Below the pieces are notes generated by a model. That model searched no databases. It was not told where the DNA came from and worked only from the letters and a program-made list of their open reading frames with translations. Shown here one piece after another: positions 47,493 through 59,085 of a stretch of DNA of 64,000 nt. A program made the translations under genes and the position numbers. Source of the DNA: CAMLIZ01 sp966212505. GTDB taxonomy: Bacteria; Pseudomonadota; Gammaproteobacteria; Burkholderiales; Burkholderiaceae_C. The stretch is taken from assembly GCA_966212505.1 (NCBI GenBank), contig CBIHRS010000005.1, forward strand, positions 62,001-126,000, in the 5' to 3' direction. The stretch's first letter is position 1; every line of letters starts with the position of its first letter.

Positions 47493-49889
47493 CTACTCCC
47501 TCAACTCCACTCTAACTCCTCGCACATCCACCCGCCCACGCTCATCCACTACGCGCAAGCTGTACTCCCCAGGCTTGGGCGGGCTCCACGACAACGGCTC
47601 CCCCGGCGCGCTGCGCCCTAGCAGCGCATCGTCGGCAAACCAGTACAGCGTCTTCACCCCCGCTGCCGCATCGGCGCGCAGTTGCAGCGGCTGCGGCTTC
47701 TTCGGATCGAGCAGGTAGCGCACGCCGCGCAGCGGCGAGGTGATGGCGGGCGCATCGGTGCCGCCGCCCGTGCTCGTCACTGGGGCCGTCGTCGATGAGG
47801 TCGCAGTGCCAACGGCGCCCGCGCCCGCATCCCCCACCTCCACACAATCCCGCTCATCCACGCTGCGCCTCGGCAGCCCCGATTGCCTGAACAGCCGCTG
47901 CATGTCGCTGCCCCATTGCTCCACGACGATCTGCTTGGCGTGCGGCGCGCTGGCGGCCTGCGGGCCGCACAGGGTCTTGCCGGTGCGGGTGTCGATCCAG
48001 GCGGTGCGGTGCAGGCTGCTGGTCTGGATGGGTGACTTGCCGGCGATGAACCAGGTGTTCACCTTGGCGGGGCACAGTGCATCGGGCAGGGCGCCGGTGG
48101 CGGCGCATACCTCCACGCGGCGCAGGTCGGGTGGCTGGGCCCGCGCCACTTCGCCGGGGTCCAGGCCCTGGGCGCGCAGCGCGTCGACGATGCGCATGAA
48201 CAAGGGCGCGGCCGCGTCGATGCCGATGAAGGCGGGGTTGCTGCTGCCGTCGAATTCGCCCACCCACACCACCAGCACATGGCGGCCGAACACGCCGGCC
48301 GTCCATGCATCGCGAAAGCCCCACGAGGTGCCGGTCTTCCATGCGATGGGCGGCTGCGCGGGGCTGCCGGTGTCGGGCCGCGGGGTCTGGCGCAGCATGT
48401 CGAGCGTGATGAAGGCGGCCTCGGGGCTGAGCAGGCGTTGCGGGGGGACGGCGCGGCGGGCCTGCTCGCGGGTGTAGGCCAGCGGGCGCGATTCGCCGGC
48501 GTTGGCCAACACGGCATACATGCGGGCCAGTTCCTCGGGCGTCACCTCGCCGCCGCCCAGCACCAGCGCCAGGCCGTAGTGGGCCTCGCTCTCCAAGCGG
48601 CTCACCTGGTTGAGCTGCAGAAACTGGTAGAGGTTGGGCTGGCTCAGGCGCGCGGCCACGGCCACGGCGGGGATGTTGCGGCTGCGCGTGAGCGCATCCT
48701 GCGCGGCCACCGGGCCTGAGAACTGGCCATCGAAGTTCTCGGGCGTGAAGGGGCCGAAGGAGGTGGGCGCATCCTTGAGCATGGTGCGCGGGTGCAGCAG
48801 GCCCTGGTCGAGCGCCAGCGCATAGATGAAGGGCTTGAGCGTGGAGCCGGGCGATCGCTTGGCCAGCGTGCCGTTCACCTGGCCGTTGATCGCATCGTCG
48901 GCATGGTTGGCCGAGCCCACCACGGCGCGCACCTCCATCGTCGAGGCATCGAGCAGCAGCGCGCTGGCGTTGCGGATGCCCACGCCCGCCTTGCCCTTCA
49001 GGTAGCCTGCGATCACGCGCTCCAGCGTGCGCTGCTGCGGCAGGTCGAGGGTGGTGTGGATGCTGCCGTCGGCCTCGCGCACGCCGTCTTGCCCGGCCTG
49101 CGCGATCAGCATGTCGGTGAGGTGCGGCGCATTGAAGGGCAGGCTGCCGCGGCTGAGCGCGGGCAGGCGCAGCAGGGCTTCGGGCGCGCGGGCCTGGGCC
49201 TCGTTGGGTTGCTTGGCCTGCCAGATGGCCCAGAGCCTGGCGCGCGCGGCTTCGAGCTCGGGGTTGCCGTTGCGCGAGGCGAGGCGCAGCGTGGGGTTCT
49301 GCGGTATCACGGCCAGCGTCAACGCCTCGGGCATCGTGAGCCTGGCCGCCTCGTGCCTAAAGTAGATGAGGCTGGCGGCGCCCACGCCTTCGATGTTGCT
49401 GCCGTAGGGCGTGCTGTTGAGGTAGGCCTCGAGGATCTCGCGCTTGCCGTGGCGCGCCTCCAGCCACAGCGCGGCGGCCATCTGCTGCAGCTTGCCCCGG
49501 GCCGAGCGGCTGTCTATGCGGTAGAGCCGGCGCGCGAGCTGCATCGTGATGGTGGAGCCGCCTTCGCGCCGGCCGCCGGTGGCCATGTGCCAGGCGCTGC
49601 GGCCGAGCGCGGCGGGGTCGATGCCCGGGTGCCACCAGAAGGCGCGGTCTTCGTAGAGCAGGGCGCTTTGCACCAGCAGCGGCGATATGCGCTCCAGCGG
49701 CATCCACAGCCGGTATTGCTGGTCGCCGGCCAGCGTGAGCCGCAGCAGCTCGCCGTTGCGGGCATACACCGCGGTGGAGCTGCCGATCTGCTCACGCAGC
49801 GGCGCATGCGGCCACAGCCGCAGCAGGGCCAGCGCGGCCGCCAGCGCCAGGGCCGGCAGCAACAGCCGCCGGGCCCAGCGCGTGGCCAT
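47493..49889 (-). CDS. pbpC: Penicillin-binding protein 1C
   Basis: A 798-residue bifunctional peptidoglycan synthase anchored by an N-terminal helix. Transglycosylase motifs: LYEDRAFWWHPGID, GGSTITMQLARRLYR, and KREILEAYLNSTPYG. Transpeptidase motifs: Ser-x2-Lys in RSPGSTLKPFIY, SRN, and KTGTSWGF. A C-terminal BiPBP_C domain ends the chain. ATG 49889 with ideal ribosome site GGAGG-CGATGG is preferred to the GTG at 49925. It directly follows the alpha-2-macroglobulin gene, the usual partner of PBP1C, thought to protect the periplasm from proteases when peptidoglycan is breached. Confidence 0.94.
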   Translation of the reverse strand: MATRWARRLLLPALALAAALALLRLWPHAPLREQIGSSTAVYARNGELLRLTLAGDQQYRLWMPLERISPLLVQSALLYEDRAFWWHPGIDPAALGRSAWHMATGGRREGGSTITMQLARRLYRIDSRSARGKLQQMAAALWLEARHGKREILEAYLNSTPYGSNIEGVGAASLIYFRHEAARLTMPEALTLAVIPQNPTLRLASRNGNPELEAARARLWAIWQAKQPNEAQARAPEALLRLPALSRGSLPFNAPHLTDMLIAQAGQDGVREADGSIHTTLDLPQQRTLERVIAGYLKGKAGVGIRNASALLLDASTMEVRAVVGSANHADDAINGQVNGTLAKRSPGSTLKPFIYALALDQGLLHPRTMLKDAPTSFGPFTPENFDGQFSGPVAAQDALTRSRNIPAVAVAARLSQPNLYQFLQLNQVSRLESEAHYGLALVLGGGEVTPEELARMYAVLANAGESRPLAYTREQARRAVPPQRLLSPEAAFITLDMLRQTPRPDTGSPAQPPIAWKTGTSWGFRDAWTAGVFGRHVLVVWVGEFDGSSNPAFIGIDAAAPLFMRIVDALRAQGLDPGEVARAQPPDLRRVEVCAATGALPDALCPAKVNTWFIAGKSPIQTSSLHRTAWIDTRTGKTLCGPQAASAPHAKQIVVEQWGSDMQRLFRQSGLPRRSVDERDCVEVGDAGAGAVGTATSSTTAPVTSTGGGTDAPAITSPLRGVRYLLDPKKPQPLQLRADAAAGVKTLYWFADDALLGRSAPGEPLSWSPPKPGEYSLRVVDERGRVDVRGVRVELRE

Positions 49890-49948
49890 CCATCGCCTCC
49901 ACCGATTCAACCGTCTGGACTGCACGGCTGCTCCTGCCCGCCCGCTCG

Positions 49949-52900
49949 CTACTTCTTGGCCAGCGGCGCCACGTTGAAGCGGCCCGCGGCCGAGCGGCCG
50001 AACACGCGGCGCTCGTACATCGCCTCGCCAAACGCGGCCGGCATCGCAAACTGGCCGACGTTGGTGGCGCGGGCCTTGAAGGTGATGTCGATCGTGTTGC
50101 GGCCCACGTCGCCGTAGAAGATCACGCGGTCTTCGCGCATGTCGGCATAGGTGAGGTTCCAGCTGCCGTTGCCGCCCAGGCGGCGGCGCCAGATCGGCGT
50201 GTCGGGGTCGGCATCGTCGGCCGCGGTGGGCTGCACGATGGGCTCCAAGCCGCTCGGCAACAGGCTCACCAGCGCCACCTGCCGCACCGCATCGCGGTCG
50301 AGCGCGCGCACGGTGATCTTCACCGTCACGTCGTCGCCGATCTTCGCTTCGCTGATCGATTGGCCCTTCTCGTTGAGGATGGCCTGCGTGATCTCCAGCC
50401 CATGGGTCACCGCGGTGTCGGGCAGGTTGCGCTCGTAGCCCGATTCGGCCCAGCCGTAGAAGAGCGGCAGGCTGCCGCCGTTGGCGAGCTTGACCTTGGC
50501 GGTGCCCTGCGGCACCGGCGCCTGCGCCAGCACGCGCAGCTCGCCCACCAGCGGCAGCGGCTGCGCCTTGCCGGCCTTGTCGACCACCGAGGTGCTCACC
50601 TGGCCCTTGGCCGATTCGGCCGCGGCGCGCGCATAGGCGTCGATCGCGAGGATGGTCGAGGCCGACGACTGCGTGCTATACCAGCCGTCGCCGATCATCG
50701 CGGCCAGGCGGTTCCAACTGTCGACCGGCAGCGCCTGCAGCTTCTGCGGGAAGTGGCGCGCGGCCAGCAGGATCAGCGTGCTGTCGTGCACCAGCGGGTC
50801 GTAGTAGTAGTCCCAGGTGTTGCGCACCTGCCGGGCCTTCACGCGGGCGGTGAAGTCGTCCCACACGGGCTGCATCAGCTCCTGCGCGGCCTGGTCCTGC
50901 TTGAGCAGCTGGTAGCTGGCGGCGAGGTAGGCGGCGCCCAGGTCGGTGTCGAGCCGGTACCAGTTGTTGCGGTTGAGGCCGTTGCGCAGGTTGGTGCGCA
51001 GGGTTTCTCGCAGGTTGGCCAGCGCGGCCGGCACGAGGATGCCCTGGCGCGAGAGCAGCCAGGCTATCTCGGTGCGGGTGCGCCAGCTGTAGTAGCCGCT
51101 GTCGCCGCTGCCCAGGCGGCCCTGCACCCAGGTGTTGGCCTTGGTGATCATGTCTTGCGGCACCGCGAGCTTGCGGTCGCGCGCTTCGAGCAGCAACTGC
51201 AGCGCATAGGTGGTCGCAAATTCATCGGGGCCGCTGCCGGGCCACAGCGCAAAGCCGCCGTCGGCCGACTGGCGCGCGCGCAGCTGGCTGATGGTGTTGG
51301 CCAGCACCGGCTTGGGATCGAAGGGCTTGCCGGCCAGCTCGGTGCGCGTCTTCATCATCTCGCGCGCCAGCTCGGGCTGCCCGGCCATCACCACCGCGGG
51401 GAAGGTCTGGCTTGCGATCTGCTCAGTGCAGCCATGCGGATACGACTCGAGGTAGCGCACCAGCCCCGAGGCAAAGGCCCAGGGCGTGGCCGACATCGCG
51501 AGCTCGCTGCGCGCGAAGTTGGGGTAGGCATCGAGCTGGCTCTTCAGCTCGCCGGCGCCCACGGCCGTGCCGCTCTGCACCAGCGTGACGAAGGCCGAGG
51601 CCGGGCGCACGCTCAGGTCGGTGCTGAGCTTGGCGCTGGCCTTGGCATGCGTGGCGGTGAACACCACGCTGGCCGAGCCGAGCACCGCCTGCGGGCCGGC
51701 CTTGGCGCGCACGTGGAACACGGCGGTGGCTTCGCCGCGCTCGTTGATCTTCAGCGCCTGCGTGGGCTCGCCCACCACCTCGAGGCCCGCGTTGACGTTG
51801 AGCGCGAGCTTGATCGGCGCGTTCTTGCCGGAGCCAGGGATGTTGTTGGCCACGCCGATGCCGATGTCGACCGTGTCGCCCGGCGACATCGAGGTGGGCA
51901 CGGTGGGCAGCAGCACGATGTCGCCGCGCACGGTGGCGTTGGTGCTGGCCGAGGCCACGGCATCGTCTGACACCACCACGGCCATCACGCGCAGCGTGCC
52001 GTTGAAGCTGTCGGGCACGGTGTAGCTGAACTCCTTGTCGCCATTGACGTCGACCAGGCCCGACCAGTAGGCCACCGGCTTGTCGCGCTTGCGCTTGAAG
52101 GGGTTGAGGTGCTTGCCGGCCTCGCCGGCGCCGTCGCCGCCCGGGGCGGCGCCCTGCATGAGCTTGCGGAACTCGGGCAGCAGCAGGTCGAGCGTCTGCA
52201 GCGTGGAGACTTCGAGCGCCCGTTTCTGGAAGAAGAACTTCAGCGGGTCGGGCGTGGTGTAGCGCGCCACCTGCAGGATGCCTTCGTCCACCGCAAACAC
52301 GAAGGCGCGGGCAGGGCGATCGGAGCTGAGCTTCATCTTCACCGTGTCGCCGGGCTTGGCGAGCTCGGTGGCGGTGAGCTTGACCTTGGCGGTGCGCTTG
52401 CCCAGGCCGGTGGCAAAGGGCACGGTGCCGTAGCTCAACGGGCTGGTGTAGATCTCGTCAGACGACGGGTCGCGCACGAACTGCACGCTCACGTAGCCGT
52501 TGCCCTCGAAGTCCTTGGGCAGCGTGATGTGCTGCACCGAGGCGGTCTTGTCGGTCTTGAACCAGGCATGGGCATAGACCTTGTCGCGCTCGATCGTGAT
52601 CAGCCCGGCGCCCACGTAGGGTGCCTGGATGCTGAGCTCGATGTCGTCGCCGGCTTGGTAGTCCTTCTTGTTGAGCTTGATCTGCAGCTCGGCATTGCGC
52701 TCGAGCGACCGGCTCAGGTTGGCCGCGCCGGCCACCGAGTAATCGACCCGGTTGAGCGTGAGCCCGTTGTTGTCGCGCAGCTCGATCGCAAAGTTGCCGG
52801 GCGTGGCGGTGTTGAGCGCCAGCGTGTTGACGCCGGCCGCCAGCTTGAAGGGCTGCTCGTCGAGCGTGACCTCCTTGCTGCGCGATTCGTAGCGGTAGAG

Positions 52901-55900
52901 GCCGTTGTTCTGCTTGACCAGCACCGACAGCACCTTGCGTTCCAGGCGCACGAGCTTGAGGTCGGGCACGGCGACCTTCTTCGCGTGCGAGTCGATCGCG
53001 ATCACGCTGATCTCGCGCCTGGCGTTGCGCGACACGTAGTCGAGCGAATCGGCGAGCTTCACGCCCACCAGGTAGGGCCGGTCGCTCACCAGGGCCTGCG
53101 CCTCGGCGGCCACGCTGCGCCCGCCCTCGGGCTCGAAGGCCTTGACCAGCAGGTGCATCTGGTAGGTGGCCGATTCGAACTTCTGCAGCGGCAGGTCGAT
53201 CTCGGCATTGCCTTCTTCGTCGCTCTCGGCCTGCTCCAGGTCTTCGACCTGCTGCGTGCGCTTGGAGCGCGTGGGGTCGTAGAAGCCGTAGTCGGGATAG
53301 CTGCGGAAGCTGGGCCAGGTGGGGCTCAGCGTCATGCGCGTGTCGATGCGGCGGTGTTGCGCCGGCGTGCCGAAGAGGTTCTGCACGTTGACGTTGAGCT
53401 TCAGGTCGTTGGGGCTGATCCAGCCTTCGGGCACCTCCTGCGAGAGGCGCGCCGCGACCTTGGTGCGGTCGGGCATGAACTCCTGCACCTTCACGCTGGT
53501 GGAGCCGAGCAGCATGGCCGGCACGTCGGGCGCGTTGGCCGAGGTCTGCCGCGGCAGGCTCAGGTTCACCGTGTAGTTGCCGGTGGGCGAGCTCTCCTGC
53601 GTGGCGTAGCTGATCTCCGCGGTGCCCGCGGGGCCGAGGAACAGCGTCTCGCGCCGCACCGAGAGGCCGCGCGCATCGATCACCTCGGCCTCCACCGGCA
53701 GGCCCTTCACCGAGGTCGCCCAGTTGGCGGCCTTGACGGCGATGCCGATGTGGAAGGTGTCGCCCGGCCGGTAGATGCCGCGGTCGCTGAACAGGAACGC
53801 GCTCATCTGGTTGGGCAGGCCGCTGGTGCGCAGGCCGCCGATGTCGAAGCGCGACATGTCGAGCGTGCGGTCGCCGCGGCCCAGGCTGGAGGCGCTGCCG
53901 AAGGGCAGGAAGCTCAGGTCGCCATCCTTGCGCGCGGCCAGCAGCACCGGCTGCTTGTCGCGCGTGAAGTTGCTGAGGTTGCCCACGCTGGCGCGGCCCT
54001 CGGCATCGGTGGTGGCGGTGGCCAGCACCAGGCCGTTGCGGCCCCACACCTCGATGGTGGCGCCCTTCACCGGCAGGCCGGTGACGATGGACTGCACGAA
54101 CACCTCGCGGGTGCCGTCGGTGGCGCGCTTGGCGATCAGGCCGAGGTCGGTCACGATCACCAGCCGCTGGTCGCGGATCTGCGTGGCGTCGACCTGCGCG
54201 GCCTCGGGGCTGGGCGTGTAGTTCTCGCCGCCGTCGCCTTCACCCTCGCCGGGTTGCACCGGCGCAGCGTCTTCGTCGTTGGAGCCTTGGGCGGGCTTCT
54301 TGGCTTCAGCGGCGGGGTCGTAGCCGTGCACGCTGAGCAGGAACACACCGCGGCGCTCGCCGCCGCCGGCCTTGAGGTATTCGCTGAAGTCCACCGTCTC
54401 GTAGTGGGTCTTGCCGGGGCGCAGCTTCAGCGGGATCTTGCGTTCGAAGTGTTCGCTCAGGTGGTCTTCGTTGAGGCCGCCCGAGAAGTTGGGGCGGCTG
54501 AACTCGCCGTTGGCCTGCGTGGCCAGCAGGTGCAGCTGGTGCGGCATCACGCGGGCGATATCGATGCTCACGCCGGGCAGGTCGCGCACCAGCAACGGTA
54601 GCTTCTTGTCGCCCGACAGCGCCAGCAGCGAGCCGCGGCTCATGATCGTGAGCTCGGGCGCAAAGGTCTTGAGCTGCATGATCTCGGTGCGCGCCGTGGC
54701 GAGCTGGTAGCCGCCCGGCGACTTGAGCCCCTGCGCCACGCGCACGAACACGAAGCGGCCGCCCTCGGCCTGCGGCATGCGGAACGCGCTGGCCTCGATG
54801 ACCTCGCGCTCGCCGGCCACCTGCTCGAGCTTGAGCGGCTTGGCGCGCTTGAGCACCGCCTCGGTCACCTCGGCGGGGTCGCTCCACGCGAAGACCTCGC
54901 CGCCTTCCTTGTCGGACACCGGCAGCATCCAGGCCTGCACGGCGCGCGCCATCTCGCGCTCGTGCACTGCCATGCTGGCCGTCACCCGCAACACGTGCTC
55001 CGGGTCGCCCGCATCGTTGCTGACGACGGCCGACGACACCTCGGTGATCGCCAGGCTGTAGAGCCCCGGCACGTCGACCGACTTGACCATGGCCTCCTTG
55101 GTGCCCGGCCCGCCGCGCTGCGCAGTGACGCCGGCATCGATGGTGACCTTCATTGCCACCGTCTGCTGCGGGATGGCCAGCGGCTCCGACTGCAGCGTGG
55201 CCTGCAGCTTGTACTTGTCGTAGGCGATGTTGAACTTGCGCGCGCTGCCGTCGTCGAGGTGCACGCGCTTCTCGAAGCTCTGCGCATCGACCGGGTGCGT
55301 GAAGTTCACCTGCACCACCACGCGGCGCACGCTGGGTTGGGTGGGGTCTTGGTAGAACTCGGCGGTGCCCAGCGTGGCGCCGAAGGCGGCCGCGCTGAAT
55401 TCGAAGCGGCGCTCCTTCAGCTCCACATGCGAGGCCAGCGCCTTGGGGCCGAGCTCCACCTTGTAGCGCTGGCCCACCGGCCATTCCTGCCGGGGCTGGA
55501 AGCTGAGCTGCGTGGCATTGACCCACAGCCAGCGGCCCGCGGCGGCCGGCTCCATGCGGATGTCGGTGGCTTCCTTGCCGATGCGCAGCTGCGGCGCGGC
55601 CGGGGCCGAGAAGTTGACGAGCAGCGGCTGCGGTGCGCCGTTGTTGGCCACGTCGGTGAGGCCGGGCTCGCTGAGGGTGTAGGTGACGCTCGCGGCGCCG
55701 AGCTTGTCGCCGATCAGGCCCACGTTCATCCACGCCGGGGCCCAGGCGCGCCAGCGCTGCTGGATGTGCGAGCCCTGCCAGATGGCGACACCGGCCACGA
55801 TGGCGAGCAGCAGGGTGGCGAGGGCATTGGCCTGCAGCTTGCCGCCGGCCCAGGCTGCACCGCGGCCGGCAAAGCGCAGCCATGCAGGCGGCGCCCACTG

Positions 55901-56020
55901 GCCGAACAGGCCCCGGAACAGCGGCGCGAGCAGGTGGCCCGCGAAGGCGCCGATGCGGCCGACGATTGCTGCCACCCGCCCGACGATGTCGGACAGCCTC
56001 CGGTTCAGTGTTGCCAGCAT
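49949..56020 (-). CDS. Bacterial alpha-2-macroglobulin
   Basis: A 2023-residue giant periplasmic protease trap. The thioester motif is Cys1531-Thr-Glu-Gln1534 in YPHGCTEQIASQTFP. Macroglobulin domains fill the N-terminal two thirds, with typical MG segments such as FSDRGIYRPGDTFHIGIAVK. The thioester domain and an MG10-like end follow. It is longer than E. coli YfhM (about 1650). Instead of a lipobox it has an amphipathic head and one membrane helix at ~66-84 (LATLLLAIVAGVAIW), so it is probably anchored as a membrane protein. Ribosome site GGAGGG-CCCGC precedes the ATG. It forms an operon with pbpC. Confidence 0.93.
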   Translation of the reverse strand: MLATLNRRLSDIVGRVAAIVGRIGAFAGHLLAPLFRGLFGQWAPPAWLRFAGRGAAWAGGKLQANALATLLLAIVAGVAIWQGSHIQQRWRAWAPAWMNVGLIGDKLGAASVTYTLSEPGLTDVANNGAPQPLLVNFSAPAAPQLRIGKEATDIRMEPAAAGRWLWVNATQLSFQPRQEWPVGQRYKVELGPKALASHVELKERRFEFSAAAFGATLGTAEFYQDPTQPSVRRVVVQVNFTHPVDAQSFEKRVHLDDGSARKFNIAYDKYKLQATLQSEPLAIPQQTVAMKVTIDAGVTAQRGGPGTKEAMVKSVDVPGLYSLAITEVSSAVVSNDAGDPEHVLRVTASMAVHEREMARAVQAWMLPVSDKEGGEVFAWSDPAEVTEAVLKRAKPLKLEQVAGEREVIEASAFRMPQAEGGRFVFVRVAQGLKSPGGYQLATARTEIMQLKTFAPELTIMSRGSLLALSGDKKLPLLVRDLPGVSIDIARVMPHQLHLLATQANGEFSRPNFSGGLNEDHLSEHFERKIPLKLRPGKTHYETVDFSEYLKAGGGERRGVFLLSVHGYDPAAEAKKPAQGSNDEDAAPVQPGEGEGDGGENYTPSPEAAQVDATQIRDQRLVIVTDLGLIAKRATDGTREVFVQSIVTGLPVKGATIEVWGRNGLVLATATTDAEGRASVGNLSNFTRDKQPVLLAARKDGDLSFLPFGSASSLGRGDRTLDMSRFDIGGLRTSGLPNQMSAFLFSDRGIYRPGDTFHIGIAVKAANWATSVKGLPVEAEVIDARGLSVRRETLFLGPAGTAEISYATQESSPTGNYTVNLSLPRQTSANAPDVPAMLLGSTSVKVQEFMPDRTKVAARLSQEVPEGWISPNDLKLNVNVQNLFGTPAQHRRIDTRMTLSPTWPSFRSYPDYGFYDPTRSKRTQQVEDLEQAESDEEGNAEIDLPLQKFESATYQMHLLVKAFEPEGGRSVAAEAQALVSDRPYLVGVKLADSLDYVSRNARREISVIAIDSHAKKVAVPDLKLVRLERKVLSVLVKQNNGLYRYESRSKEVTLDEQPFKLAAGVNTLALNTATPGNFAIELRDNNGLTLNRVDYSVAGAANLSRSLERNAELQIKLNKKDYQAGDDIELSIQAPYVGAGLITIERDKVYAHAWFKTDKTASVQHITLPKDFEGNGYVSVQFVRDPSSDEIYTSPLSYGTVPFATGLGKRTAKVKLTATELAKPGDTVKMKLSSDRPARAFVFAVDEGILQVARYTTPDPLKFFFQKRALEVSTLQTLDLLLPEFRKLMQGAAPGGDGAGEAGKHLNPFKRKRDKPVAYWSGLVDVNGDKEFSYTVPDSFNGTLRVMAVVVSDDAVASASTNATVRGDIVLLPTVPTSMSPGDTVDIGIGVANNIPGSGKNAPIKLALNVNAGLEVVGEPTQALKINERGEATAVFHVRAKAGPQAVLGSASVVFTATHAKASAKLSTDLSVRPASAFVTLVQSGTAVGAGELKSQLDAYPNFARSELAMSATPWAFASGLVRYLESYPHGCTEQIASQTFPAVVMAGQPELAREMMKTRTELAGKPFDPKPVLANTISQLRARQSADGGFALWPGSGPDEFATTYALQLLLEARDRKLAVPQDMITKANTWVQGRLGSGDSGYYSWRTRTEIAWLLSRQGILVPAALANLRETLRTNLRNGLNRNNWYRLDTDLGAAYLAASYQLLKQDQAAQELMQPVWDDFTARVKARQVRNTWDYYYDPLVHDSTLILLAARHFPQKLQALPVDSWNRLAAMIGDGWYSTQSSASTILAIDAYARAAAESAKGQVSTSVVDKAGKAQPLPLVGELRVLAQAPVPQGTAKVKLANGGSLPLFYGWAESGYERNLPDTAVTHGLEITQAILNEKGQSISEAKIGDDVTVKITVRALDRDAVRQVALVSLLPSGLEPIVQPTAADDADPDTPIWRRRLGGNGSWNLTYADMREDRVIFYGDVGRNTIDITFKARATNVGQFAMPAAFGEAMYERRVFGRSAAGRFNVAPLAKK

Positions 56021-56123
56021 GCGGGCCCTCCGCCCGTTGTCGCCCGGTCGTTGCCGGGCTGGAGGCGCCGCTACCGGGATGGTGCGGCGCTTGTCTCTCG
56101 TCTACTGCGGTGTTGCGGCGCGA

Positions 56124-56888
56124 TCAGCTGTCGCGCGGCGGGCGCGACTTGTCGGCCGGCCGGTTGTTGTTGTTCTGTTGGTTGCCGTTGCGCGGCTTGC
56201 CGTGATGGGGCTTGGGGCCGGGCCGGCCATCGCCCCGGCCTTCGCGCCGGCGATCCTGTCCATCAGCGCCGCGGCCGTCGGGCCGGCGCTGGCCGCGGTC
56301 GAAGCGCTGCTCGCGCGGCGGCTGCTCGGCAGCCTCCTGCCGGGCCAGCGCGAGGATGCCTTCCAGCTCCTCTTGTGCCACACCCTTCAGCGCGCAGAAG
56401 TTGGCCACGGTGAGGGTGGTCCGCTCGAAGTCGCGCAGCAGGTTGGCGCGGTTGCGGCGCTGCTCCTGCTCTACGGCGCGGCGCTCCTCGTTGCGGGCGC
56501 GGCGGCGGGTGAGCTCGTCGGCGGCGATCTTGCGGTGTTCTTCGCTCAGCTCGCCGGCCGGCTGGCCGTCGAGGTCGAAGCGGCTCTGCGCCTTGGTCAC
56601 CGCGATCAGGTACGAGGTGCTGCCGGTGTAGCGGCGGAAGAAGGCCGACAGGGCCTGCTTGCTGAACACGCCCGGTGCACGCTCCTGGATGTCGGCCTGG
56701 ATGCGCAGCTTCAGCGGCTTGGGCGCACCGCCGAACAGCGCGGGAAAGCGCTGCGCCAGCTCGGCGCCGGTGGCGGCCGGGTTGGGCGCCTGCTGCTGCG
56801 GCTGCTTGGGCTGCTGTTGTTGCTGTTCGGCGGCTTCAGGCGCGGGAGCGGGGGCTGCAGCGGCGGTATCGGTAGAGGTCTCGGACAT
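56124..56888 (-). CDS. proQ: ProQ/FinO-domain RNA chaperone
   Basis: A 254-residue protein with a central FinO/ProQ domain (~40-150: AQRFPALFGGAPKPLKLRIQ, FSKQALSAFFRRYTGSTSYL, LSEEHRKIAADELTRRR) that binds structured small RNAs. It is flanked by low-complexity tails, an Ala/Pro/Gln-rich N-terminus and an Arg/Gly/Asn/Gln-rich C-terminus that may bind RNA non-specifically. It is divergent from thiC. Its RNA targets are not predictable here. Confidence 0.92.
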   Translation of the reverse strand: MSETSTDTAAAAPAPAPEAAEQQQQQPKQPQQQAPNPAATGAELAQRFPALFGGAPKPLKLRIQADIQERAPGVFSKQALSAFFRRYTGSTSYLIAVTKAQSRFDLDGQPAGELSEEHRKIAADELTRRRARNEERRAVEQEQRRNRANLLRDFERTTLTVANFCALKGVAQEELEGILALARQEAAEQPPREQRFDRGQRRPDGRGADGQDRRREGRGDGRPGPKPHHGKPRNGNQQNNNNRPADKSRPPRDS

Positions 56889-56998
56889 GAATCCAGGGGC
56901 AGACGCGCGCAGGCGCGGGAAGGCCGAATTGTGCCTACTGCCGCGGCATTTGGGTTTGACGTGGGCACAACGCCAGCGCGGCCAATATCACGGAGGTC

Positions 56999-57004
56999 TA
57001 TACT
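56999..57004 (+). promoter_or_regulatory. -10 box of the thiC transcript
   Basis: TATACT lies 8 bases before the expected 5' end of the TPP riboswitch, the right place for a -10 box. No good -35 box is found at 16-18 bases upstream. TTGACG occurs at 56956-56961, too far away. Confidence 0.45.
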
Positions 57005-57011
57005 CGCGCCC

Positions 57012-57108
57012 ACGCTCCGGGGTGTGCCTGCAACCAGTGCTTGCAGGGGCTGAGACGGTGATCACCGAACCCGAGGAACTTGAACCGGTTCATACCGGCG
57101 TAAGGAGA
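57012..57108 (+). ncRNA. TPP (thi-box) riboswitch
   Basis: Hallmarks in order: the GGGGTG start, a P3 arm CCTGCAA/TTGCAGG, the conserved GGGGCTGAGA, ACCCGAGGAACTTGAACC, and GGTTCATACCGGCGTAAGGA. P1 closes between CTCC and GGAG. It lies 85 bases upstream of thiC. In this class thiamine pyrophosphate binding reduces expression of the thiamine operon, here probably by blocking translation since no terminator is visible before thiC. Confidence 0.95.
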
Positions 57109-57192
57109 GTCGCAGTCCCGCAGTCCGCGCACCCATCGCGCGTTGCAGGGCGTCCTTCCGGAGCACCCCATCTTGCCGAAGGAGCCTTGCGC

Positions 57193-59067
<1,875 letters not shown>

Positions 59068-59085
59068 CGAGCACAGGAGCAGGTC

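Noticed and set aside
52109..54601. Long plus-strand open frame opposite the alpha-2-macroglobulin gene
   Set aside because: Antisense shadow produced by strong third-position GC bias in the true gene.
56956..57004. A full sigma-70 promoter TTGACG...TATACT before thiC
   Set aside because: The two boxes are 37 bases apart, far beyond the usual 16-18; only the -10 element is kept.
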